Notes under the pieces: generated by a model
The model's database searches: none
The model's input: only the letters and a program-made list of their open reading frames with translations
Told to the model about the DNA's origin: nothing
Position numbers and translations under genes: made by a program
Part shown: positions 11,691 through 30,819 of the stretch, piece after piece
Numbering within the stretch: the stretch's first letter is position 1
How the letters are laid out: every line of letters starts with the position of its first letter
DNA from: Ailanthus altissimus
Taxonomy: Eukaryota > Streptophyta > Magnoliopsida > Sapindales > Simaroubaceae
Direction: 5' to 3'
NCBI GenBank assembly: GCA_946807835.1
Contig: OX327699.1
Span: 26,214,014-26,278,013 of the forward strand
Length of the DNA: 64,000 bases

Positions 11691-12673
11691 ATATGTACAA
11701 GTTACAAAAATATAATCTAAAAAATGCTTATATATTTGAGTGTATTACAATAATAAATTTGACTCATTAAATCAATAATAGCAAGGTACTGTCGTTGATT
11801 GATGTTATTTCAACTATATCTGTGATAATTCAAACTGAAAAATCTATTGGAATTTAGTGTACTTCTTCACATTTCTTCACATCTCTATACAAATTTAAAA
11901 TGAAAGCTTCATGTGTGAATGTAGAATTTTCAAAGACGAGAATAGAGAATTCTTAACAATTAAGTAAGTTGAAGAAAACTTGAAGTATTCAATTGTCTAT
12001 GAATATTTTGGATATGTCTTAGTTGTTATGTAAATGGTAGCAAACTTATATTTGATTACAAGTTGTTATGAATGTTCCAAATTTATGTCTTAGTTATCCA
12101 TTGAATTTGTAAGAAGAAAATTTTGAATTTATAAGCTCTATAGAGAACTATAAATAGACATGTAAACCATTAATGTAAGGCAACTCATAGAGAACTCATT
12201 AAGAGCTCAGTAGCAGCTCATTGGGAGTTCAGTAGAAACTCATTAGCATTGCAGTGTTTATTGTTAAAAATATAAGTATATAAACACAAAATATATGAAG
12301 TGATAGAGCTCTGCAGTAACAACTCATAGAAAAAAATTTATTTTAGTGTTCTGCATTCATCCTTCAAATAAAAAATCTCTCAAATGCAAATAATACATTT
12401 AATCTCCATTCATCAATTTTTTCAACATGGTGTCAGCATACCTTTTAATTCTTACAATTGGTATCAAAGCACTCATCCTCAAATTTCTTACAATTGGAAT
12501 CGAGCTAGTTTCAATCTTAACTGGTCATATTAGTGTGGGCATATCAGAGCCTAGTTCAATCATAGTTAGGCCTTATCATCAAGCATTCAAGAGATAGCTT
12601 CCACAGTAAATGATAATGCAATAATCACATACTCTGCCCATCTAATTTTTTAGGGAGAGAAAATATAATTTTT

Positions 12674-12883
12674 GTGGAGGTGAAAATGAAAGCAATACTC
12701 ATGATAGAAGGACATGGGAGTATTGTTGATAAAGGCTTCAAAAATAAAAATGAAGGCCCATTTGCAGCAGCACAACAAAAAAGTCTTGAAGCAACTCAAG
12801 AGGAAATTAAAAAAAAATGTATAGCTTGTGGATTAGTAGATTTGTTGAGCTCTACTATAGCAACTAGAAAACAAATTATGTAA
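12674..12883 (+). pseudogene. Remnant of a Copia-type gag start
   Basis: The frame reads VKMKAILMIEGHGSIVDKGF and then GPFAAAQQKSLEA. This resembles the Copia gag opening, in which a VKMKTLL-like stretch is followed by W-x-L-V-x-K-G-F. The second internal region has a parallel remnant at about 13580-13650 (VKMKALLMTERHGSIVDKGF) that breaks down afterwards. There is no ATG in a suitable place and no zinc knuckle, protease, integrase or reverse transcriptase, so this is a fossil. Confidence 0.5.
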
Positions 12884-13828
12884 TCTTAAAAAGCTCATTT
12901 ATCTTGTAAAGAAAGTACATTAAAGAGGGAGTGTTGAAATTTAATGCACTTCTTTACATTTCTTCACATCTCCACATAAATCTAGAATGAAAGTTTCATG
13001 TGTGAATACAAAATTTTCAAAGACAAAAATAGAGAATTCTTAGCAACTAAGTTGAAAAAAAATTTAAGTTTACAACTGTCCATGAATATTCTAGATTTGT
13101 CTTAGTTGTTAAGTAAATGGTAACAAACTTGTATTTGATTACAAGTTGTTATGAATATTTCAGATTTATGTCTTAGCTGTCCATTGAACTTGTAAAAAGA
13201 AAATTAAGCTCCATTGAGAGTTATAAATAGTCATGTAAACCATTGTTTTAATATTCTACATTCATCCTTCAAATAAAAAATCCCCCAAACACAAATAAAT
13301 ACATTCAACCTCCATTCATCAATTTTTTTCAACATGGTATCGCATATTTTTCAATTCTTACGATTGGTATCAAAGCACTCATCCTCAAATTTCTTACAAT
13401 TGGTATCGAGCTAGTTTTAATCATAACTGGGCATATTAGTGTGGGCATATCAGAGCCTGGTTCAATCATAGTTGGGCGTTATCATCAAGCATCCAAGAGA
13501 TAGCTTCCGCGGTAAATGATAATGCAATAATCACATACTCTGCCCATTTAATTTTTTAGGGAGAGAAAATATGATTTTTTAGAGGTGAAAATGAAGGCAT
13601 TACTCATGACAGAAAGACATGGAAGTATTGTTGATAAAGGCTTCAAAAATTCAAAAAAAAAAAGACCAACTTGCAACAGCACAACAAGAAAGTCTTGAAG
13701 CAACTCAAGAGGAAATAAAAAAAATGTGTGACTTTTGAATTAGCATATTTGTTGAGCTCTGCTGTAGTAACTCAAAAAGAAATTCGATTATCCTAAAAAG
13801 CTCATTTATGTTGTGAAGAAAATACATT

Positions 13829-13960
13829 AAATGGGGGAGTATTGGAATTTAATGCACTTCTTTATATTTCTTCACATTTTTATACAAATCTTTAAATGGG
13901 GGAGTATTGGAATTTAATGCACTTCTTCATATTTCTTCACATCTTTATACAAATCTAAAA
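13829..13960 (+). repeat. 65-bp tandem duplication across the PPT/LTR junction
   Basis: TTAAATGGGGGAGTATTGG occurs twice: the LTR start TATTGG falls at 13840 and again at 13905. The polypurine tract and the first bases of the third LTR are therefore present in tandem, and the true start of that LTR is ambiguous. Confidence 0.85.
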
Positions 13961-14449
13961 TGGAAGCTTCATATGTGAATGTAGAATTTTCAAAGACAAG
14001 AATGGAGAATTCTTAGCAATTACGTTGAAGAAAAATTGAAGTTTGCATCTGTCCATGAATATTCTAGATATATCTTAGTTGTTAAGTAAATGGTAGCAAA
14101 CTTGTATTTGATTACATGTTGTTATGAATGTTCTAGATTTATGTCTTACTTGTCCATTGAAGAGAAGAAAATTTTGAATAAGTTTCATGGAGAGCTATAA
14201 ATAAACATGTAAACTATTGATGTAAGGTAACTCATAAAGAACTCATTAAGAACTCAGTAGAAGCTCATTAGCAATATAGTGTTCATTGCTAAAAATACGA
14301 GTTATAAACACAAAATATATAAAGTGATAAAGCTAGCAACTCATAGAAAAATTTTGTTTTAGTGTTTTGTATTCATCCTTCAAATACAAAATCCCTCAAA
14401 CACAAATAAATACATTTAACCTCCATTCATCAAATTTTTCAACAAAATC

Positions 14450-14734
14450 TGCTGCCCCATCTATAAAGAAATTGAATGGAATAAATTGAATGCTGCTGTT
14501 GAAACACAATTTGCCCATGTTTGTTATTACTCTTGCAGCCACTTAATTTGAAATTCTTGTAGACCACTGCTCATCACCAGATCATGTTATGAACAATGTA
14601 GCTAATGTGCTTCGTAAAAGTTCTCTAGATGGTAAGAGGCAACAAACAGGTAATTTGGACAGCCACATAAGAAAGCCAAACTGAGTTCTCCTAGATTTTG
14701 TTGAAAAATCGGTATGCTTCTGGGAGCTTTGATC
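14450..14734. other. Spacer and probable ICS 3' UTR
   Basis: About 285 bases between the target-site repeat of the LTR element and the last predicted ICS codon. The LTR element therefore sits immediately downstream of ICS. An open stretch at 14676-14753 on the minus strand (20 codons, then TAG) could be an alternative ICS C-terminus; see the ICS entry. Confidence 0.55.
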
Positions 14735-21052
<6,318 letters not shown>

Positions 21053-22252
21053 GAATGGAAGAAATTCAGACAGAGACCAACTTCAGTTAGTTTTGGTCAG
21101 AGTGATAAGAAAAGGATTTTATATAATACTGAGTTGATTTTGGATGGACAGCTACAGCGACATGCAATTTTGTTCATGTACGATACGATGCACTTGGTTG
21201 TCAATATGACACGTTATATAACATAACATGTCTTCAAGGTTCAAACAAATATAGCACTTTCCATCATTTTTGTTATTATCCATTGGGCAGCATTTAATTA
21301 GTTTTATGTTGCAACATTGATAACGCTTTTATAATTAACATTATGCGGGTATGAAGAAACAAGAAATAAGCCTAGTCACTTTATAGTCGATATTATACCA
21401 ACATTAAAAAATAATCCACCACCAAACTATAACCTAAATCTTATTCGCTTTCTCATGCAACAAATGGTATTATTCATTATGGGTGAAGATATCAATGAAG
21501 TGAAAGTATGTATTGATCCATGATTATTTTTATCCATGAAATTTCCAAATTCAGCCTTATATTCAGGTCATATTGCAAACATCCATTTTGGTTGGCACTC
21601 AAGGCGACTGGAAGTCAGAAAGGATATGGTTTAGGTCCTACTAGAGTTTGGTCGGACATCTGGACGGAAGCCAACAATTTAATAAGATATTACCTATCAG
21701 AAAATACGGCCTTTTAAAATGTCATAAAACACTGATCACAAAAAAAAAAAAAAAAACCCGAAGAAAGCCATTCAACACTGCTCTACAAAATATATAATAT
21801 TAAAAAAATATTACAGTTTATCCAAAGATCAACAGGATTGTCCAGTTTGCTTATCCTATTGTACTACAAGGAAGAGATCAAGAGATCGACTATTTATTTA
21901 ATTCTGTTGGTGCATGGGATGAGGAGAAGTGCAGTGTGCGCAAACGTTATAAATAATGATAACAATAATAATAATGATAATTCAATCGGGTGGAAAAACC
22001 ATTTTATTTTTCTACCCGCTAAATTACAAAATTATGTTTGGCCAAATGACGTATTAACCCCCCCACCCCACCCAAAAAACAAGGGTGTGACTACGTTCAG
22101 GGTTTCATTTGGGAAGGGGAAAGAAGGGCCATCTCTTCGGGCGGACTAAGAAAAATACCCCTCAAACAAACCGAGCCATCATTCCTCAGAAAACAGCCAG
22201 AAGAATCCCCAAGAATTTCAATACAAAAATTCCCAAATCGTCTGCTATATTA
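21053..22252. other. ICS upstream region and YLPM1-like 3' UTR
   Basis: About 1.2 kb between two minus-strand genes. The part near 21053 should contain the ICS leader and promoter, and the part near 22252 the 3' UTR of the upstream gene. A TTGAC core (W-box-like) lies on the minus strand near 21200; alone it is weak evidence. There is a poly-A run at about 21742-21757 and no gene. Confidence 0.5.
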
Positions 22253-25200
22253 TTATTCCTCTTCCAAATCAAGTCCACCAATCCGCTGTCGCCTCCTGTC
22301 AAATACAGCTTTGAAGGACTCACGCTCTTCACGTAGCCGTTCTTGGAACACACTCTGCTTCATTGACTTGCCAGTACTGTAGGCTGCAGATGTTGGCCTC
22401 TCTTGTTTAGGCAAGGGGTTCGACTTCTGCAAGAGTTGGAAGCATAATAATCAGCATTACAAGGTTGGCTCTTCATTGTGGACAGTATAGATTAGGTGTC
22501 AATTTTCTTCTCATCGCAGATAATAAACACGAGAACCACAAGAGAACCGCAAAAATTAATCCTGAGATAATTTATTTCTTCTAGCAAAGATGAAAAGAAC
22601 TAGATGTAACTACTTTGTGCATTTTAGAACAATTAAGTTAAATATGATCATCATAATTAAAAGTACTTCCATATTATAAGCAACACAGTTGCTAGACTAA
22701 CCAAGTTGTATCCTGCACCAGGTCCAATTACTAAAGATAACTTGTTTGCCTTCTTTGCAGCAACTATTGAGAACCCAGTATCACCAATCTGGAAGAAAAA
22801 ATTAAACAAAATTTGTCAAGAAGACACATTACCAGCATAACCATTTAGTAAAATAATCCAGATGAAATGGAGAAAATTATCAGAAAGGGTAAAGATTCTA
22901 TCATATAAGCAAAACTAAAAACCAAATTAGTATCCATAGAAACAGACTACAAAATTCTCACCGACTTGCAACAAACTTGTGTGGAAAAATATCTCTATTG
23001 GATGCCTTTTTTTAATTCATGGGGGATATGCATATCAGCATTTAACTGAACAAAAATATAGCTATTATCTAGTAAATACCTGGTCACCCCAACGCACAGA
23101 TTTTCCTTCCTTACCATACATTTTGAACAACCCAGAAAGGGCATTCAAGTTACCCTTCACAATGGCAGATGTTTCAGCATCATCTTCATCTAGATCGTTT
23201 GACCACTTACTCCTGCCCAAGTCTTTCACTACTTCTGCCGGGTGGTTTCCTTCAGCATCCCATCTCTTCTCATCCCTAGGAGAATCTAAAGTTCCGGGTA
23301 ATAAACGAAACTATCAGCCTACGATTAGATGATATGGTGAACTAAACTAACCAAGAGTATGTATAAATAAAAACATGCATATATTTTTCCATCAATCCTT
23401 ATGCTGATACATACATGTATTCGTCCAAGCACATCACCAAACCAGAATAACTCAATAACATCACATATAAGCACTGATACAAAAGTTATTGAATATATAC
23501 CAGCAGGTGCATCTTCCCCAATCCTAGATACTGCAACGTGGTTGGGTTCTCGTTCTTGCTGCGCAGATAGACCATCAGAATCTGAATCTTCCATGTCCAT
23601 GTCTACCTAGTAGAGTTTTACATGCAAAATAAATTTTAATGAGCTAATTGAAATACCAATGCCAAGATCCCTTACTCAACAGACAATTAACAAATAAAGC
23701 AATTGTGGGACACCCAACATAGCGTACACACCGAGATGCTCTTTGGCAAAAATTAAATGTCAATAATGATTTATCAGTAATTCTGAAACATATCATGGAA
23801 CATAACTCTGTAACCTCAGATTGGCACCCTAACTAATTCACATGTCAGTTACGGGATCAAGTAAGCATCCAAACTTAATAGTTTAATACATCTTTATGGC
23901 CAGAAGCTTGCACAAAACTTCCATGCTCTTGTGGGACAAGCAGTAAAAGATGAGGCATTGATCAAGTTTAGGATAAGAAGGGTAGGCCTGACTTCAGAAA
24001 AATCATAATATAGTTTATCATCAGGCAAAAGCATTATCTTCCTCTAGTCTCAAGAAAAGTGAACTCCACATCATATTTATTATTCTTTTACCTCTTTGAT
24101 CCCGCTTTCCTTCAGGTCATCTCCATGGAATAAAGACTGTCATCCCAGAAAAAGTAAAGCATTCAGAACAAGGAACGTAAGTTACGAAAAGCAAGAAGGA
24201 CACCAATTCTCTTAAACCTTAACAAATTGAATACATATCAAATCAGATTACAGTCTTTTCCATTCTATGATTGAAATTTGACTTTAATTGGAGCAAATTC
24301 GGAAACTTCCTCTAGCTATACACAGTTATTTGCTTTGAACTTCCAGCATCTCAACCAAATTTACAAAGTAAAATTTTATCATAACAACCTTGATATCCAA
24401 TTGCAAGTATAATGATGGAGCTTCCTCCCATTGACCAGCCATCTTTTGAATTTCATCAAGGGTAAAACCATGCACATTCCTAGCTGCACAGCCCTGCAAT
24501 GTAACCAAATCATTTACGTACTGCCATAATCGAACACAAGGAACTTCATTATGCTAAATTTCATATGCATACTTAGTGCCATATGAAAAATCCAAACCAC
24601 ATATTCAAGGAATAATTCTCCAGAAGACAAAAAACAATGAATATCATATAAACTCACCGCTGGGTCCTTATATGTAGCTTCTAATATGTATACTTCATAG
24701 CCCGACATCTGACATGAAAAATAAGAAATAATGAGCACAAAGCATATAACAGATTAGGGAAACCAAATTCTATACTCTGCTTCAATCATCATCATAAAAC
24801 ACATAATATTGCCAATTCCGCTAGTAGCTCAGAGGGTGCAAATGTGTAATTAACAATTGAACACATGGCGGAAAGATGGATCATCTTTCAAACACTAGCC
24901 GTCTCGTCTAATCTTAACCAAATGTTTCACCAGTGGTCTGACTAAATTTAGAAATTATTTGTAATGGGACAACTAAAAATAACATTCAAATTGAGGACAA
25001 AATATCCACAGTAAAATGATAAATACTGCAACTGGGTCCCTGTCAGTTCTAGTTTCTGTGCATTGCAGACAATTTAATAAAAAGTTCAGCCATTTTAGCA
25101 GTTTATTGTCACATTTCTGCTATTCCACATATTAAAGCAACAACAATGTCAAGCATGACAAAGTAACGATGCAAACTTCCAATCAAACAATGTAACATAG

Positions 25201-28200
25201 AAATTCAGTCATACAAACACCTAGAGGTTACGGTTTCTGGAACATGGCCAACACAAATCTAAAATGTGACTATTCATCACTCTTCTCATTGCTCAATTAA
25301 ATGTAAACAATTTGATTGAAGACAATCCCTCAAATGAAAAGTAATAACAAGGTATATCATGGAACAATAATAGAAAAAGAATGAAAAAAATAAACAATAC
25401 AGAAGAAAGTCAAATAACCATGACCATTCATCAGTCTTCTCATTGCTCAATCAAATTTAAACAATTGATTGAAGACAATCCCTCAAATGAAAAGTAATAA
25501 CAAGGTATATCATGGAATAATAATAGAAAAAGAATGAAAAAAGAAACAATACAGAAGTAAGTCAAAATAACCAATGCATAAAATTGGACCGTCTAGAACA
25601 AATTTCTCACTGAGAAGTCCAAAAATTTGGGAAGACCTTTAAGAAAATTCCATTCACAACAGAAATTGCCACAACTTTTATTTTCACATTCCAACTTAGC
25701 ACATAGTACACATAACAATCATACATCCACAATTATATAAAGTTGAATGAATAAAATATGACATCAGTATCATGATTTCATCTATGGACTATTTAAATAA
25801 TGCTTTATTACAGGTTTCCATCTTCCTTGGGATCATAAAGTTGGATGATCATCTAATAAAACAGGAGACAATGTATAATAATACATAAATTACATCTGTT
25901 GCTGAAATAAAATATAATATGGTGCCATTACGCAGGCTGCAAGTCCCCCAAAGTTGCTGTTAGTATTTGCTAGTCTCCAAAAAAATGTTATAACCATGCC
26001 AATGTTCGTTGGGTATGCCCTTGGATTACATATACAATAAGCATGGATCTCTGGGCCACAGAAGAGCAAACTCCCAACAGTGATGTCTATTTTGACCTAA
26101 AGGATGATTAATAATCTTGAGTACCTTTATACAGGTTATCTTAGTTGGGATGTTTATTTTGTCCTCAAGGATAACTAATAATGCTTTATTACAGGTTTCC
26201 ATTTAGTTTGGATTAGAAAACATATAACAAAGAATTTACATCTGTTGCTGAAATAAAATATAATATGGTGCTATTACAAAGGCTGCCAGTCCACCAAAGT
26301 TATTGTTAGTATTTGCTTGTCTCTAAAACATGTTACAAACATGCCAATGTTCCTTGGTAAACCTTTGGATAACATATACAACAAGCATGCATCATCTCTG
26401 AGCCACAGAAGCGCGAGTTCCCAACAGCAATGAGCATTTTGTCCTAAAGGATGATTAATAACTTAATTACCTTGATACTTGGCTTTCCAAGGTGAACATG
26501 GTATAAAGATAAAGAACTCAACCCCAAAATGAAGGGGGAAGAAGATAAGAGAAGGAAACTTTGAATCCTCGTAAATAATTACCTCCTACAATAAACTATG
26601 GAACTTAGAAATGACATTGTATTCTCAAAAATCCAGTTAAACATATCAACTTTGTGCTTATATACAAATAAGAAAATTTTCAAATAGGGGAAAGCCAAAT
26701 GTACAATATACTGAAAGGCTGCTAGTAGATATAAAGACTATAGAGGACGTATAGAATAGCCCACAATAATAGTCTATATTAAGCACAAAAAAGAACTTCA
26801 ACGTAGTAGAACCCATAAAAAGATCAGCATACAAATGCAGCGCATCAATATTAACGATTATGTACACCTACAGACACTCACAGATCCGGGGAGGAAAAAG
26901 GAGAAAGATTAAGGGTATACCTTTGCAGATGCCCAAAACTGAGCAAAATCAGCTACCCGCAGATTGCGGTCATCCACTAAGACGAGGCACACATACCAGC
27001 AAGAAAAGGGTCAATTGCCGAATAAAACTGCATCTGTGGTTAGTGAAAATGCAAGCAGTGCATGGGCACTGCATCGCCCTTAATCTATAACCCAACTTAA
27101 TCATTAAAGTTGTTAAATGCTAAAAGTACAGTATAACTAGAGAAAAACCTTTTATTACTTTATCTTATTCTAATGCCTACAGTTCAAAATTCTTTGAAAA
27201 AGGACAACCACAAAAAAACAATTTTCTCCTAAACTAGACCATAATTCAGGAGGTTCATGTGACTCCCCTTCCAAAGGAGAGCAATTTCTCCGACTAGCTG
27301 CTAAAACTAGAAACAGGAGTAAGAATCAAATAACAAACATAGACACAGCCTGTGCATTGTGAAAGAACAATTTTACCAAATTAAAATAAAATTTTCAACT
27401 TATACACATCATTCCATTGCCAGAGAATGGTGATATCAACATTGCCAATACCATTGAAATGGCGCAACATAAAAACGTGATGATTAACACCAAAAAGAAA
27501 TAAAAATGCATCTTTCAATTGACATTGACATCTCAGAAGAAAAATTGCATACCGATTACAAAAGTGAAACTCCCCTCTTCAAGGGTCCTCTTAAATGCTT
27601 TCAACATGCTTGACCGATAAGCCTGTAATGGAGATAAACTTAGGTCAATGTCTATGACAATAACAACATGGCACAACTCATGACCACACAAGCACTTAAA
27701 GCCTCAGATCTTCATGGACTATATCAAAGTTGGGGAAAGAATATTATAAGTGATTTGAGATGAGAACCTAAATACTAGTATAAAGCTGAAAGCAGGATAT
27801 AGAAATTCCCTAACTTAAGTCATATTCTTAACTTTCTATAAAAAATTTCTAATGTAAGTAATTGAAGTTTGAAATTCATCGAGCAAAACTTCAGAAAAGT
27901 CTATCAAAATGTTAGTAAATATCTGCTTATGCAGAAAGGCATTGTTGTATTCTCTCTTCTACAAGGTATGGCACATTCATCAGGATCAAGGAAGCCCCAA
28001 CCATAATGCTTAGCCTTGTGGAGCTCAAGCATTCTAGATTGGAACAGCTGGACACTTGCTGGACTCGCTTGCAGACCTTGTTCTGTAATTAAATAAGGAC
28101 TACTATATGTTCACTGCCATCTCAGTCAAACAATTGACTTTCTGATCGAGCTATACTATATATAATAGAGCCATAAATATGCAAAATCATGCCATGATAT

Positions 28201-29967
28201 ATGCAACAAAGATAGAACATTCAGTCTCTTAGATGAAATGACTGGCATTACCTCCTCCATTTCAGGTTCAAAACAGTACTCCATCACCTTCTTCGTTACT
28301 GGCTTCTTGCTTCTAAGTGAACCCAAAGATTTTGAAATGTCACCCTCCTCATCCTTTAAAGTAGATGCGATGAGAGATATTCAAGAGCATTAGAACCTCA
28401 CACAGAATTACATAAACTTCACATGTAGATTAAAATAAGGCAGGACCAAATACCAATGCGCACATAAAAGATGGGACATGAAAGAAAAAAGATATCTATC
28501 ATTTAACCTAACCCTAAATACACATCAAGAGAAATGAAGCAAGGTGCCAACCTTTTCAACTTCTGTCATGAAATAATCATCCATAGAATGAATTCTAGGA
28601 GCATCGCCACCATTTTCAACCTCGAGGTCACGTAACATCTTTGCTATGTAGCTCTTTCCACTACCTATAAAAATAATGAATATAATAAATATTCCAATAT
28701 GATCTTAGAACCAATGACGTTGGAAAACCATGCACCAAACTGTTGTGCACATTCTTGTCAATATGTATAAGCATGAAGGTAACAATGCAAAGTATGTAGA
28801 TACACATATCTGTACACGCCAACTAATTGTCAAGGGTCTTCAAGAAGTAGTTCAACGGGTTATACTGATCTCATTAAAAAATAAAGAATTAATGTAAGTG
28901 CACCAAAACTAATGAAATTATACCTGGAAGGCCACGTAGGATAATCACAAAATGGCCGGGCCGAGTAGCTCGATGAGGAGGCTTGAACAAGTGCAAAGCA
29001 TTTACAACTTTTGACTTATCCGGTGATAATTGCTTCAGGGGAAAAGATTGGCTCTCCCCCGAAAAATGTATGGGCAATGATCGTGATTCCTTCATTACAC
29101 AAATGAATAATATAAATGAAAAAACTCAATAGCCTAATTAAGAAAGACAAAAAAAAAAAAGCATGTCACAAGAAAAAATACCTCAGCGGGAACATATGAA
29201 ATTGGTGGATATGAGGAAGGTGGATTCACAGAAACAGGAAACAAAGAGGTCGTTGGCGGTGCCAGCGCCACTGGTGGAGGCGGAGGATAAGCTTTGAATT
29301 CTGACGGAGGCGGCAGGGGTGGCTCCGATGGCATAGGCGGCGGCGGAGAATTAGGAAGAGGAGGCTGCCCCATGCTCTTGCTATTGTTATTGTGATGTGG
29401 TAAATAACCTCCTTGCACATTAAAGTTCTCATATCCATGTTGTGGCGGCGGGAACTGGGGCAGTAGCGGCAGCGGAGGTGGCGCTGGTTGATTGTGAGGG
29501 ACATAATTTTGCCAATCACTAACGTGGACCGAATTATTGTTAGCTACATGATTTTCAAATGAATTAAACCCGTTACTATTCAGAAACGGCGCGTTTCTAG
29601 AACCGTCGCCGCCGTGTTCGCGAATCAGCTTCAATCGGCGCTCGTTCTCCGATGAAATCTGGTAATTACTATTCTCATCAACTCTCATTCTCTTACTATT
29701 ATTATTGTCATTCCTATCGTATTCACTCGCAAAACCATTCGCTCCTCCACCGTAATAATCGTACACTGGCTGCACCGGATTTTGTCCGTGCCAAGGGATC
29801 GGGTCGAATCCGGGCCGGGTTGGAAATCTAGGGTTTTGGTGAGCGTAGTAGGAAGGCGGAGGGCAAAATGGGAAGTGAAAATTTGAGCAGATTGGACACA
29901 TGTTGGTGGCTTGTAGTGGAGGAGGTGGTGGTGGTCTGAAACGCCAATGATGATGAGGATTATCCAT
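22253..29967 (-). CDS. YLPM1/ZAP3-like P-loop NTPase domain protein
   Basis: Thirteen exons give 688 residues: 29182-29967, 28924-29089, 28552-28664, 28252-28353, 27553-27622, 26921-26976, 24658-24708, 24389-24493, 24092-24136, 23501-23606, 23080-23285, 22702-22788, 22253-22426. All junctions are GT-AG and in frame. Exon 1 encodes a Pro/Asn/His-rich region (1-262) with poly-Pro runs and a CPICSNFHFPFC pair of cysteines. A P-loop follows, with Walker A GLPGSGKS split across exons 2 and 3, then FVIVDDRNLRVADFAQFWA and GYEVYILEATYKDPAGCAARN, as in polynucleotide-kinase-like ATPases. An acidic DMDMEDSDSDG stretch and the Arg-rich tail VFDRRRQRIGGLDLEEE close the protein. Animal YLPM1 (ZAP3) is nuclear and linked to RNA and chromatin; the plant role is not known to me. 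Intron 6 (24709-26920) is long and holds two tandem duplications. Confidence 0.9.
25270..25577. repeat. Tandem duplication, period 154 bp, in YLPM1-like intron 6
   Basis: TCTTCTCATTGCTCAAT at 25281 recurs at 25435. The units, including AAGACAATCCCTCAAATG and AACAAGGTATATCATGGAA, match almost completely, so the duplication is fairly recent. Confidence 0.9.
25795..26470. repeat. Tandem duplication, period about 381 bp, in YLPM1-like intron 6
   Basis: TGCTTTATTACAGGTTTCCA at 25801 recurs at 26182. Both units contain ACATCTGTTGCTGAAATAAA and end near CCTAAAGGATGATTAATAA. They differ by many substitutions and indels, so this is older than the 154-bp duplication beside it. Confidence 0.85.
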
Positions 29968-30819
29968 TATTCAGATTCAGAGATCACTCGAAAAGCTGAC
30001 GATGAGATTGAAAAATCAGGGTTTTGTGAGAGCGAGAGACATGGAAGATGAATCTTAGTTTTTTTTTTTTTTAATATATATAAACAAAAGGATGACTAAA
30101 AGAAAAAAAAGAAACTCTCTTTAATTGTAAATTAAACATATTAAAAATATATGAAAATAAAAACTAAATTGATCGTACGTGTATCCTATTCAAAATTCAC
30201 ATCGCACTAATATTGGCGTCGATCACGTTATAATTATGTACTATCAACATTAGCTAAAAAAGTTTTACAAATGTAAAATAATTCCAACATTTTTTGTTAA
30301 ATTTATAAACCGGTACTTTTCTGTTTAAGCGAGACAATCCAAATAAATAAAAACAATGAAGCTTTGTTCTCAGTATTTATCGTATAATGACGGGATCACG
30401 GGAATTCTTTTGCAATTCACATATAAACGATGTTAACTCATATTTTGGAAAAAGGTAATTAAGAATGCATAAAATTTTATCACGTTTGCATGATATATCA
30501 TATACACATACACGATGTTAACTTGAAAATTTTATCACGTTTGCATATGTATGATCTATTAGAAAATTTTAGTAATTATTTTTTCAATAATAAATATTAA
30601 AAATTATATTTTTTTTTTAAAGTGTAAATGAGGTTTTTAAAAATAATTAATTAAATTAAACTTTTAAATATTAAACGGACAATTCCCTACTCCATTAACG
30701 CAGAAAGTATAAAAATGATAGAAATATTTTTTAGAATCGCCCTATTGAGTATCTGGAATCTTTTTACTATAATATTTCTTTACTCTTCCTCTTATATAGG
30801 GAAAAGATAATTATAAATG
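29968..30819. other. AT-rich upstream region of the YLPM1-like gene
   Basis: Probable leader next to 29968 (TCAGGGTTTTGTGAGAGCGAGAG on the plus strand is typical leader-like sequence), then AT-rich DNA. No gene was seen. Confidence 0.5.

Larger units (their letters stand above)
8074..11839. other. Repeat-rich AT-rich spacer
   Basis: No gene supported. It contains a (TA)n tract at 8693-8720, a 179-bp tandem duplication at about 9521-9850, and three diverged tandem copies of a roughly 105-bp unit at about 11389-11690. All frames are short and broken. Confidence 0.7.
11845..14444 (+). mobile_element. Copia-like non-autonomous LTR element, LTR-internal-LTR-internal-LTR
   Basis: Three direct LTR copies: 11845-12427 (583 bp), 12932-13334 (403 bp, with about 165 bp missing from its middle) and 13840-14444 (605 bp, with a 65-bp duplication at its start). 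Each begins TATTGGAATTT or TGTTGAAATTT and ends TTCAACA. A tRNA-iMet-type primer site follows the first two LTRs (TGGTGTCAGCA at 12428, TGGTATCGCA at 13335), and purine tracts (AAAGAGGGAG, AAATGGGGGAG) precede the second and third. The array is bounded by the 5-bp repeat AAATC (11840-11844 and 14445-14449), as expected for one insertion. Each internal region is about 505 bp and keeps only a gag-like scrap, so the element could move only with proteins from a relative. The family name is inferred from the primer site and gag fragment. Confidence 0.88.
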
